Shown here in pieces: positions 1-7,900 of a stretch of DNA of 16,115 bases. Numbering within the stretch: the first letter of the stretch is position 1; each line of letters opens with the position of its first letter. This stretch comes from Verrucomicrobia bacterium UBA6015 (GTDB lineage Bacteria > Verrucomicrobiota > Kiritimatiellia > UBA8416): NCBI GenBank assembly GCA_002428045.1, contig DIZZ01000083.1:13895-30009 (forward strand). Direction: 5' to 3'. The notes under the pieces are model-generated. The model saw only the letters and a list, made by a program, of their open reading frames with translations. It did not search any database and was not told where the DNA came from. Position numbers and translations under genes: made by a program.

Positions 1-353
1 GCCCCGATCGCCCGGACACTGATCCTGGATCCGAAGCGATCCGACCAGACCGGCGGCACGCGTTCAGCCTTGAAGCTGCCATCCAGTCGTGAGGCAACCA
101 GCGCGCCCAGGAAAATCCCGGCAACCACCATCATCTGCCAGTCGATATTGACCTTGGTGCCCTTGAAGTACGGATTATTGGCAACATGCTCGGACGCGAC
201 GGTTTTCTCAGCAAAACCAGCCGCCTTGACAAACGTGGTCGAGGCCCCTAGATACTTGCCGCTACCCAGTAACGGCGTCGATACCACCACGGACAGCACC
301 GCCAGCACACCGGCCAGCGCCCCCGCGATGTAAGGTCTCCATGTCTTGTTCAT
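1..353 (-). CDS. YeeE/YedE-family sulfur-compound transporter, 5' part (cut by window edge)
   Basis: This is the N-terminal 117 residues of a membrane protein; the gene continues beyond base 1. The ATG (complement of 351-353) follows a strong GGAGGGG ribosome site at 359-365 with 6 nt spacing. A hydrophobic segment spans about residues 9-29, followed by the motif GKYLGASTTFVKAAG. A second hydrophobic segment spans about 71-88 (DWQMMVVAGIFLGALVASRL). This pattern matches the YeeE/YedE (Sulf_transp, TsuA-like) family of inner-membrane proteins, some of which import thiosulfate. The substrate here is not shown by the sequence. It lies 24 nt downstream of the thioredoxin gene on the same strand, so the two are probably cotranscribed from the sigma-54 promoter at 746-761. 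The pairing suggests handling of a reducible sulfur compound (inference). Confidence 0.8.
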   Translation of the reverse strand, partial: MNKTWRPYIAGALAGVLAVLSVVVSTPLLGSGKYLGASTTFVKAAGFAEKTVASEHVANNPYFKGTKVNIDWQMMVVAGIFLGALVASRLDGSFKAERVPPVWSDRFGSRISVRAIG

Positions 354-377
354 TGCTGCCCCTCCATTTTTCTTTGT

Positions 378-695
378 TCACCCCGCCAGCGCGATCGCAG
401 CCACCAATTGCGACTCCGACTGCACACCGACAAACTGCTGCACGGCCTTGCCGTCCTTGAATACGATCAGGGTCGGGATCGAGCGGATACCGAACTTGGC
501 AGCCACCTGCGGAGCCACGTCCACATTCACCTTGGCCACCTTGGCCTTGCCAGTCACTTTGCTGGCCACCTTGTCAACGATCGGCCCCTGCATCATGCAG
601 GGTCCGCACCAGGGCGCCCAGAAATCCACCAGCGTGACTCCGCTGGCAACCGTCCCGGCAAAGTCCTCATTACCCAATTCAAGCACACCATTCAT
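378..695 (-). CDS. Thioredoxin
   Basis: A 105-residue single-domain thioredoxin, the normal length for a cytoplasmic thioredoxin, with no signal peptide. The redox motif WCGPC is at residues 29-33, inside DFWAPWCGPC, and the conserved cis-proline (SIPT) is at residue 74. The reading frame stays open upstream of the chosen start. I chose the ATG at 693-695 because a GGAGGT ribosome site (complement of 701-706) sits 5 nt in front of it, and the protein then begins MNGVLELGNEDF as is typical. It is the first gene of a unit with the YeeE/YedE transporter and is preceded by a -24/-12 promoter. It may supply reducing power for sulfur taken up by the transporter. That role is inferred from position only; the fold assignment is secure. 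Confidence 0.95.
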   Translation of the reverse strand: MNGVLELGNEDFAGTVASGVTLVDFWAPWCGPCMMQGPIVDKVASKVTGKAKVAKVNVDVAPQVAAKFGIRSIPTLIVFKDGKAVQQFVGVQSESQLVAAIALAG

Positions 696-745
696 CTCGC
701 ACCTCCCGTTTTTGATCAAGATTTTTATTCAACGGCTATTCATAA

Positions 746-761
746 CGCAGATGCCGTGCCA
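746..761 (-). promoter_or_regulatory. Sigma-54 (-24/-12) promoter for the thioredoxin-YeeE operon
   Basis: Read on the minus strand, this is TGGCACGGCATCTGCG. It has the invariant GG and GC separated by exactly 10 nt, and the -24 element TGGCACG is a perfect consensus match. The -12 element is CTGC instead of TTGC. Transcription would start near 735, giving a leader of about 40 nt before the thioredoxin ATG. The divergent neighbour is a sigma-54 activator, which strengthens the call. Confidence 0.75.
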
Positions 762-826
762 GCGTGTCGGCGATGCCCATGAACGCGGTTTATGTGCATG
801 ATTACGGCATTGCGCGGTGATTTCGG

Positions 827-845
827 TGCAACTTAAACCGTTGCA
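827..845. promoter_or_regulatory. Inverted repeat TGCAAC-N7-GTTGCA, possible accessory enhancer site
   Basis: TGCAAC at 827-832 and its reverse complement GTTGCA at 840-845 are separated by 7 nt. The half-sites share the GCAAC/GTTGC core of the larger palindrome at 855-878 and lie about 100 bp upstream of the predicted sigma-54 start site. This is probably a further, weaker binding site for the divergently encoded activator (inference). Confidence 0.4.
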
Positions 846-854
846 TCCATGCTT

Positions 855-878
855 ACGCAACGTTGCGCAACGTTGCGT
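855..878. promoter_or_regulatory. Tandem 10-bp palindromes (probable sigma-54 enhancer/UAS)
   Basis: Two directly abutting copies of the perfect palindrome GCAACGTTGC occupy 857-866 and 867-876. With the flanking AC and GT they form a perfect 24-bp palindrome. The copies are one helical turn apart, so two dimers could bind on the same face. The centre is about 130 bp upstream of the predicted start site of the thioredoxin operon, a usual distance for the enhancer of a sigma-54 activator. The activator gene is immediately adjacent, which makes it the likely ligand. Confidence 0.6.
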
Positions 879-900
879 TTTTGACTTGCAACCATCGGCC

Positions 901-2346
901 ATGCCGAGTAGAAACATCCGCATGCAGCAGCAGCATACAGTCGGCGAAACCGCTTTGGGGACGGTCGAGATCAGTGCGGACCTGGTAATCGACACGATTC
1001 CAGACGGGTTGATCGTGCTGGACGGGGGCTGCCGTATCCGGCGCTGGAACAAGGCCATGGAGCGCTTGACAGGGTATGGCCAGCAGGAGGTACTCGGCAA
1101 GCCCTACACGCTGCTGGACTTCCGCGACGCGGATTCGGGCGAACTGCTCGAGCAGGAACGCCGCTGCCTGACGGCGGGCAGGCCTGATCCGGAGCGCATC
1201 CGCGAGATCGAATGCACACTGCAGACCCGGCAAGGCGAGACGGTCACGATCCGCAAATACGGGCGCGTGCTGGCCGGGCCAGATGGAAGCGCGGTTGGCA
1301 TCCTGCTGGTGCTGGTGGATCTGCGACCCTTGAGGCGGCTTGAGGCGCAGCTGTCCTGCGTGGTGTCCGCCGACGCCATGAAGCAGCCACCCGGACGCCT
1401 GCTGGGGACCGATCCGGTGATGCAATCGGTCTACCATCGGATCCGGCTGGCTGCGCAATCGGAGGTGACCGTGCTGATTTCCGGCGAGACCGGCACCGGC
1501 AAGGAACTGGTGGCCGAAGCACTGCACACGCTTAGCCTCCGGCGTGACAAGCCCCTGGTCCGGGTGAATTGCTCCGCCTTGTCGGAGAATCTGCTCGAAA
1601 GCGAGCTTTTCGGGCATGTAAAGGGGGCCTTTACCGGTGCGGTCAAGGATACGCCCGGACGGATTGAAATGGCAGAGGGCGGCACCTTGTTCCTTGACGA
1701 GATCGGCGATATCAGCCCCCTGATCCAGCTCAAACTGCTGCGCGTGCTACAGGAGTATGAGTACGAACGAGTGGGGGATTCGGTCACTCGCAAGGCCAAT
1801 GTGCGTTTTATCGCCGCCACGCATCGCAACTTGCGTGAGCGGGTCGAACAGGGCACCTTCCGCGAGGATTTCTATTACCGGATCCGTGTTTATGCGATTG
1901 AAATGCCAGCCTTACGCGAGCACAAGGCCGATATCGTGCAGCTATGTGACGCCTTCATCGACCGTCTCAACCGCCGCACTGGAAAGACGATCCGCCAGCT
2001 TTCCCCCGAGGCACTGAACAGCCTGATGGATTACTGCTGGCCTGGCAATGTGCGTCAGCTTGAGAATGCAATTGAACACGCCTTCGTGACCTGCCAGGAC
2101 GGGAGCATAACGCTGGCGGATCTGCCGGGGGAGATTCGTTCCGTCCGCGAGCGGCAGCGCGAATGCGCACGCGCCGGAGACGGCCCACCGATGCCCTGGC
2201 CCCCACGCCGCCAGCGCGTATCCATCGAGAAGCTGCTCGGCACACTGGGGGAATGCCAGGGGAACCAGGCCGAGGCCGCCCGCCGCCTCGGCATCGACCG
2301 TACCACCCTCTGGCGCCGACTCAAACGCCAGCCCCCGCAGTCATGA
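901..2346 (+). CDS. Sigma-54-dependent transcriptional activator (PAS-AAA+-Fis HTH)
   Basis: A bacterial enhancer-binding protein of 481 residues from this start. A PAS sensor occupies about residues 20-130 (DTIPDGLIVLDGGCRIRRWN and onwards). The AAA+ domain has Walker A GETGTGKE at 195-202, the sigma-54 contact loop GAFTGA at 242-247, Walker B TLFLDE at 262-267, and WPGNVRQLEN near its end. A Fis-type helix-turn-helix (NQAEAARRLGIDRTTLWRRL) ends the protein. There is no receiver domain, so the signal is probably sensed directly by PAS. The start is uncertain. A GTG at 817 is in frame but would place the enhancer palindromes inside the gene. ATG 901 and ATG 922 are both plausible, and none has a clear ribosome site. 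It is divergent from the thioredoxin operon, whose sigma-54 promoter it probably activates; the ligand is unknown. Confidence 0.93.
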   Translation: MPSRNIRMQQQHTVGETALGTVEISADLVIDTIPDGLIVLDGGCRIRRWNKAMERLTGYGQQEVLGKPYTLLDFRDADSGELLEQERRCLTAGRPDPERIREIECTLQTRQGETVTIRKYGRVLAGPDGSAVGILLVLVDLRPLRRLEAQLSCVVSADAMKQPPGRLLGTDPVMQSVYHRIRLAAQSEVTVLISGETGTGKELVAEALHTLSLRRDKPLVRVNCSALSENLLESELFGHVKGAFTGAVKDTPGRIEMAEGGTLFLDEIGDISPLIQLKLLRVLQEYEYERVGDSVTRKANVRFIAATHRNLRERVEQGTFREDFYYRIRVYAIEMPALREHKADIVQLCDAFIDRLNRRTGKTIRQLSPEALNSLMDYCWPGNVRQLENAIEHAFVTCQDGSITLADLPGEIRSVRERQRECARAGDGPPMPWPPRRQRVSIEKLLGTLGECQGNQAEAARRLGIDRTTLWRRLKRQPPQS

Positions 2347-2424
2347 AGTCACGACGACGTAATCACCATGGGGATACGGCCAGCACCCTTGATGTGTCCT
2401 ACCTGCAGGAACGCCCCCCGATGC

Positions 2425-2453
2425 TTGACTTGAGATCGTTGGTAAAGTAACCT
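2425..2453 (+). promoter_or_regulatory. Candidate sigma-70-type promoter for the dehydrogenase pair
   Basis: TTGACT at 2425-2430 and TAACCT at 2448-2453 are separated by 17 nt. The -35 is close to consensus and the -10 is poor. It lies in the 140-nt gap between the activator gene and the SDR, where a promoter is expected. I saw no -24/-12 element in this gap, and no clear terminator after the activator gene. Confidence 0.35.
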
Positions 2454-2486
2454 ACCACGATACTTATACAGGAAGGAATGAAACGG

Positions 2487-3560
2487 ATGAACGAATTGAC
2501 CATCGCCCCGCTGCTCAGGGGCTTGACGTTTATTGGTGCCAAAGGGGCGATTGCCGTGTTTTCACCGTCGCTGGCAACGGCTGACCTGAAGGTTGCGCCA
2601 GACGCCATCAAGGCGCAATTCAAGCCGGGGATGCGCTCCGTCATCGTCGATGGCGTCGGTGGGTTCCTGCTCGGCGAGGATTATGACGATGCCGTCAATG
2701 GAACCTGTACCGCTCCGGTTCGAAGCGGACGCAATGCCGTCGTCAGCAACCGGGTCTGCGTGGTTACCGGCGGTGCCCAAGGATTTGGCGAGGCGATTGT
2801 GCGCGGACTGGTTGAGCATGGCGCGCTGGTTTTCATCGCCGACATGAACGCGGACGGAGCCAACCGGCTGGCCGCCGAACTCAACAAGGGGGCCGGTCGT
2901 ACGGTGGCCTTCGGGGTGGCGGTGAACGTGACCGACGAGGATTCGGTCAAGGGCATGATGGATACCGTGGTTCGAACCGTCGGCGGTATCGATCTTTTCA
3001 TCAGCAATGCCGGGGTACTCAAGGCCGGCAGCGTCAAGGAGCTGTCGCTGAAGGATTTCAGGTTTGTCACCGAGGTCAACTACACGGGCTTTTTCCTCTG
3101 CGCCAAGCATGCATCGCCAGTCATGGCACAGATGAACAGCGCCGCGGGCCAGTACCCGACCGACATTATCGCCATCAGCTCGAAATCAGCACTTGAAGGC
3201 TCCAATAAGAACGGTGCCTATGCGGGCTCCAAGTTCGGCGTTGTCGGCCTCGTCCAGAGCTTTGCCAAGGAGCTGGTCACCGACAACATCAAGGTCAACA
3301 CGATCTGCCCCGGAAACTTCTTCGACGGTCCACTCTGGAGCGATCCCGACCGCGGCTTGTTTGTGCAATACCTGAACGCAGGCAAGGTGCCCGGAGCCAA
3401 AACCGTTGCCGATGTGCGTCACTTTTACGAGAACCAGGTACCCATGAAGCGCGGCTGCTTCGGCGATGATGTGATCAAGGCGATTCTTTACACGGTGGAA
3501 CAAACATACGAGACAGGACAGGCCATCCCGGTGACCGGCGGGCAAGTCATGCTAAACTAG
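2487..3560 (+). CDS. SDR oxidoreductase, sorbitol-6-phosphate 2-dehydrogenase-like
   Basis: A classical short-chain dehydrogenase domain behind an N-terminal extension of about 85 residues. The nucleotide-binding motif TGGAQGFG is at residues 94-101, NAG follows in SNAGVL, the catalytic serine is near 231-232 (AISSKSA), and YAGSK is at 245-249. The extension contains VIVDGVGGFLLGEDYDDA, which resembles the tail of the class II aldolase domain in aldolase/SDR fusion proteins, so it may be a remnant (inference). At 357 residues it is longer than the usual 250. ATG 2487 is preferred over ATG 2478 because AAGGA at 2473-2477 then has 9 nt spacing. It lies 13 nt upstream of an MDR dehydrogenase resembling sorbose-1-phosphate reductase. 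The pair probably interconverts a phosphorylated hexitol and ketose, but the exact substrate is not shown. Confidence 0.85.
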   Translation: MNELTIAPLLRGLTFIGAKGAIAVFSPSLATADLKVAPDAIKAQFKPGMRSVIVDGVGGFLLGEDYDDAVNGTCTAPVRSGRNAVVSNRVCVVTGGAQGFGEAIVRGLVEHGALVFIADMNADGANRLAAELNKGAGRTVAFGVAVNVTDEDSVKGMMDTVVRTVGGIDLFISNAGVLKAGSVKELSLKDFRFVTEVNYTGFFLCAKHASPVMAQMNSAAGQYPTDIIAISSKSALEGSNKNGAYAGSKFGVVGLVQSFAKELVTDNIKVNTICPGNFFDGPLWSDPDRGLFVQYLNAGKVPGAKTVADVRHFYENQVPMKRGCFGDDVIKAILYTVEQTYETGQAIPVTGGQVMLN

Positions 3561-3573
3561 AATAGGACAACTT

Positions 3574-4845
3574 ATGAAAACCAAAGCAATTCGTTTATAC
3601 GGGCAAAAAGATCTGCGGCTTGAGTCATTCGACCTGCCGGAGATCCGTCAGGACGAGATTCTGGCAAAGATCATTTCCGACAGCATCTGCATGTCGTCGT
3701 ACAAGGCCGCCTCGCAGGGTACCCAGCACAAGCGCATTCCCGGCAACATCGCCACCGAGCCGATCATCATTGGCCACGAGTTCTGCGGCGAGATCGTGCA
3801 GGTCGGTGAAAAATGGGCCAGCCAGTTCCACGCTGGCGACAAGTTCTCGATCCAGCCGGCACTGAATGACCCGAACGGGCCGGTCGGTATCCTCTCCGCG
3901 CCGGGCTATTCCTACCGCTATATCGGTGGCAATGCCCAGTACATCATCATCCCGGCGGCCGTGATGCAGAATAACTGCCTGTTGCCGTTCCATGGCGACG
4001 CATTTTATCTGGGGTCGCTGGCGGAACCGATGTCCTGCATCGTGGGAGGCTACCACGCGAACTACCACACCACCCCCGGCAGCTATGTCCATTCGATGGG
4101 TATCGTCGAAGGCGGATCCACCGCCATCCTGGCGGGCGTAGGCCCCATGGGGCTCGGCGCGATCGACTATGCCTTACATAGCGACCGCAAACCGGGACTG
4201 TTGGTCGTGACCGATATCGACAATGCCCGGCTGGCCCGTGCCGCCTCGATCTTTTCTGTCGAGGAAGCCGCCGCCAACGGGGTCAAGCTGGTCTATGTCA
4301 ACACATCCGATCCTACCCACGGCGTGGATTATCTCAAATCCCTGACGCCGGACGGCGCGGGGTTCAATGACGTTTTCGTGTATGCACCGGTTCGTCCGGT
4401 CGTTGAACAGGCGGACAAGCTGCTCGCGTTCGATGGCTGCCTGAACTTCTTTGCGGGTCCGACGGATCCAGCCTTCAAGGCGGAATTCAACTTCTACAAT
4501 GTGCATTACGCCGCCACGCATGTGGTGGGTACCAGCGGGGGCAACACGGACGATATGCGGGAATCGCTCGCGATGATGGCCAAGGGGCAACTGAATCCAT
4601 CGGTCATGATCACCCATATCGGCGGGCTGGATGCGGTCATCGAAACCACGCTGCACTTACCGGAGATCCCGGGCGGCAAGAAGCTGATCTATACGGGCAT
4701 CAAAATGCCCCTGACGGCACTGAACGACCTGGCATCGAAAGATGATCCAATCTGCAAGGCGCTGGCAGGCATCGTGGCCAAGCATAACGGATTGTGGAGT
4801 CCGGAGGCCGAGCGCTACCTGCTGGCCAATGCCACAGCGATCTAA
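3574..4845 (+). CDS. Zinc-dependent MDR dehydrogenase, L-sorbose-1-phosphate reductase-like
   Basis: A 423-residue medium-chain dehydrogenase. Probable catalytic zinc ligands are Cys39 (DSICMSSYK), His68-Glu69 (GHEFCGE) and Glu151 (AEPMSC). The dinucleotide-binding glycine motif GVGPMG is near residues 188-193. The four-cysteine structural zinc lobe found in many alcohol dehydrogenases is absent; that region reads LNDPNGPVGILSAPGYSYRY. AGGA at 3564-3567 lies 6 nt before the ATG. The overall pattern (NFFAGPTDP, NATH/AATHVVGTSGGNTDD, PGGKKLIYT) matches the SorE-like family that commonly accompanies a sorbitol-6-phosphate-type SDR, which is the gene just upstream. The reaction is probably NAD(P)H-linked interconversion of a ketose phosphate and a hexitol phosphate. 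Annotation at the family level is firm; the substrate is inferred. Confidence 0.85.
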   Translation: MKTKAIRLYGQKDLRLESFDLPEIRQDEILAKIISDSICMSSYKAASQGTQHKRIPGNIATEPIIIGHEFCGEIVQVGEKWASQFHAGDKFSIQPALNDPNGPVGILSAPGYSYRYIGGNAQYIIIPAAVMQNNCLLPFHGDAFYLGSLAEPMSCIVGGYHANYHTTPGSYVHSMGIVEGGSTAILAGVGPMGLGAIDYALHSDRKPGLLVVTDIDNARLARAASIFSVEEAAANGVKLVYVNTSDPTHGVDYLKSLTPDGAGFNDVFVYAPVRPVVEQADKLLAFDGCLNFFAGPTDPAFKAEFNFYNVHYAATHVVGTSGGNTDDMRESLAMMAKGQLNPSVMITHIGGLDAVIETTLHLPEIPGGKKLIYTGIKMPLTALNDLASKDDPICKALAGIVAKHNGLWSPEAERYLLANATAI

Positions 4846-4882
4846 ACGGGAAGCTGGAAACGGCGGCCACGACCCAACGTAA

Positions 4883-4901
4883 CCGGAGCATCTTGCTCCG
4901 G
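4883..4901 (+). terminator. Hairpin after the dehydrogenase pair (weak terminator)
   Basis: CCGGAGCA-TCT-TGCTCCGG forms a perfect 8-bp GC-rich stem with a 3-nt loop, 37 nt after the stop codon of the MDR gene. The sequence after it (ATATTT) is only a poor T-run, so it may be an inefficient terminator or an mRNA 3'-end stabiliser. Confidence 0.5.
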
Positions 4902-4933
4902 ATATTTCCCTTCGCAGGAAGCTTGATTTATGG

Positions 4934-7900
4934 ATGCCACTTAGGGTATCTTGTCTGGCTATGGCTGTTTATCTATCAAAACAGACGCTGCGAGGCTGGG
5001 CAGGAACCGGCACCTGGCGCGAGGCGGAGTGCGTGTTTCAATCTGGTGGGGTCCGTGATCTGCAGATCGACGGCCAGCACATCCGAGCCACCGTCACGGT
5101 GGCCGGGCACCCCGTGCACACGCGCTTCGAGCTCCACGATGATGGCAGTGTAATCAGCAACTGCCCATGTTACCAGAACCTGCGTTTCAACACCGTCTGC
5201 CAACATGTCGTGGCCGCCGGCATGGCCCTGGCCGAGCAAACCGAGGATCCGCGACTGGAACGGCGCAAGCGGATCCTGGCGCGCCTGCACAGCGAGACAC
5301 AGACCGGGCGGCACCCGGTGCCCCGCCGAGAACCGCCCGACACCCCAGGCACCACACGAGCCAGCCTCCGCCTCCGACTTCCGGAAACCTGGCAGGAAGA
5401 CTGGCATGCAAATTCGATTACGGTCACCTGCCAGGTGTTCGTTGATGGCAAAAAACACGCCCCGGATCGAATCGCCCCAGATCGTCGCCTGGCCTTCAGT
5501 GAGCACGATCGTTACCTTCTTTATGTCATCGAGGATTTTGCCGGTCAAGCCACCTGCCCCGCCACCATCACCCTGGATGCAGGACAGTTCGCGCAACTGC
5601 TGACGGAATCACAAGGGGGGATGCTATGGATCAGCGGCGCTGCCGATCCGATCCTGGTGTCAGGCGAACCGGTCATCTCCGTGCTGCGCCTATCGCTTGA
5701 CCCGCACTCCGGTGAAATGCTCGTCATGCACCATCCGGAACCGGACGGCGACATCGTGTACGCGACAGCCCGCCATGGGTGGCTTTACACCGGACAGGCA
5801 TTGCACCCGCTGGAGGCGATCCTGCCGTTCGGCCTGCGGGCGGCGTATCACGCGATCCTGCGCATCGAGCGACCACGGCTGTTCTACACCCTCTACCGCG
5901 TCATTCCCCCGCTGGAGGATCACGTCGTTATCGAGAATACCATCCCCTCCGATAGGTTCGCGATCCAGACGGGCAGCCCCGCCTTTGACATCCACATCCA
6001 GGGCACCTCCGAAAAGGCGACCGCCGCTCTCTTGGCGAATTACGGGACCATCCGGTTCGATACGGCCACCGCGCCAGCCCCCGAAGACGTGGTTCCCATC
6101 CCGGATCAACCGCTGGGATACTTGACGCGCCATGCCCAGGCGGAAACCGAGGCCCGTGCACGATTCCTAGCTGCCTTCGGCGAGGATCGAATCGAGGACG
6201 ACGGGAAGATCATCCTGAATGGATCCGCCGCCGTGATCCACGTGATGGCTGATATTGCGCCAGCCTTCGAGAAACTTGGCTGGCATACCCGGTTTGGCGA
6301 AGGGATTGCCAGCTTTACGCAGCAGGCCCTCTGGGTTCACCCTTGCATCACCATCAACCGCCTCGATGCCGACACCGGACGTCTCGACCTGCAGTATGCC
6401 GACGAGCATGAGGTGCAAGTACATCCCGATACGATCGAATCGGCCATACGCACGGGCCAGGCCATGATCAATGACAAGGAGCGCACCCTGCTGCTGGACG
6501 TCACCGGCCTCAATGCACTCGCCGCCGCGCTGGCGGAATGTGTCGAGCAGCGCGACGGGGTGTCCTGCGTGCCACGCATCCACGCCGGATTCATACAGGG
6601 GATCGTCACAGGCTATCCCGGTGCTCGACTGTATGCTCCAGAGGATTGGATTGACCACGCCCGCGCCCAGCAGGATAAAACCGACCTGCCCGCCGCACCG
6701 GTTCCCGAGCCGCTCGCCCAACGACTCCGCCCCTACCAGCGCGAAGGGGTTAACTGGCTCTGCTTCCTGGATCATGCAGGCTACTGCGGCATCCTGGCGG
6801 ATGAGATGGGGCTGGGCAAAACCGTGCAGGCCCTGGCCTGGCTTGATATTCGCCGCCGGGCCGCCACGCCGCCCTCCCCCGCTATCGTCGTTTGTCCCAC
6901 CAGCCTGCTCCAGAACTGGGCACGCGAGGTTGAGCGGTTCGTCCCCGGCTTGTCCTGCATCATCATCACCGGCAGCGACCGGCAGCGGCTGCACGAGCGC
7001 ATCAGCCACCATGACGTGATCATCACCTCCTACGCGCTCCTGCGCCGGGACATCACCCGCTATGATGCGATCACCTTTTCGGCCATCATCCTGGATGAAG
7101 CCCAGCACATCAAGAACCGTTCCACCCAGAACGCCGTTGCCGCCAAGCGCCTGAAGGGCCAGCGCCGCCTGGTCTTGACGGGTACTCCGATTGAGAACAG
7201 TGTCAATGACCTATGGTCCATCATGGATTTCCTCATGCCCGGCTACATGGGCACCAGCACCAGCTTCCGGATCCGGTTCGAGCAGCCGATCGCCGCAGGC
7301 AGCCTGAATGCCGAACGGGCGCTGCGCCGCCTGCGCCTCAAGATGCATCCGTTCATGCTGCGGCGACTCAAGAGCGAGGTGGCGGCCGACCTGCCGGAGA
7401 AGGTAACACGGATTGCCGACTGCCCGATGCTCCCCGCCCAGCGCCGCCTCTACCGGCAACTCCTTGCCCGGTATAATGAGAATCTGTCGACATTGGTGGA
7501 TGAGAAGGGGTTTGAGCGCTCGCGGTTTTCTGTATTCAGCGCCCTGCTCAGGCTGCGGCAATGCTGCTGCCACCCCGCCCTACTGCGCAAGGCCGAAGAG
7601 GACACCTCGGAGATGGGCTCCGGCAAGATGGATCTGTTCTTCGAACTGCTGGACGAGGCCATGGACGGCGGGCACCGCGTGCTGGTATTCAGCCAGTTTG
7701 TGCAAATGCTGCACATCCTGCGCGACGCCTTGCGCAAACGCGATATCCCCTTTGCCTATCTGGATGGTGCCACCCGCGATCGGATGGCGCAGGTGGATGC
7801 CTTCAACAACAATCCCGCGATTCCGGTCTTCCTGGTCAGCCTGAAAGCGGGCGGCAGCGGCCTGAATCTCACCGGGGCCAACGTCGTGATCCACTATGAC

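Noticed and set aside
817..900. In-frame GTG start at 817 for the sigma-54 activator, adding 28 residues
   Set aside because: The added stretch contains the enhancer palindromes, has no ribosome site and looks unlike the start of a PAS regulator. It cannot be fully excluded.
853..1617. A 254-residue open frame antisense to the activator gene
   Set aside because: Shadow of a GC-rich gene; no family motif, and the plus-strand frame has complete PAS, AAA+ and HTH motifs.
2347..2486. Sigma-54 promoter or terminator between the activator and SDR genes
   Set aside because: No GG-N10-GC with consensus flanks and no GC-rich stem with a T-run could be found; only a modest sigma-70-like element is present.
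6167..7108. A 313-residue open frame antisense to the SNF2 gene
   Set aside because: Low-complexity shadow translation with no ribosome site or recognisable domain, lying opposite the conserved ATPase motifs.
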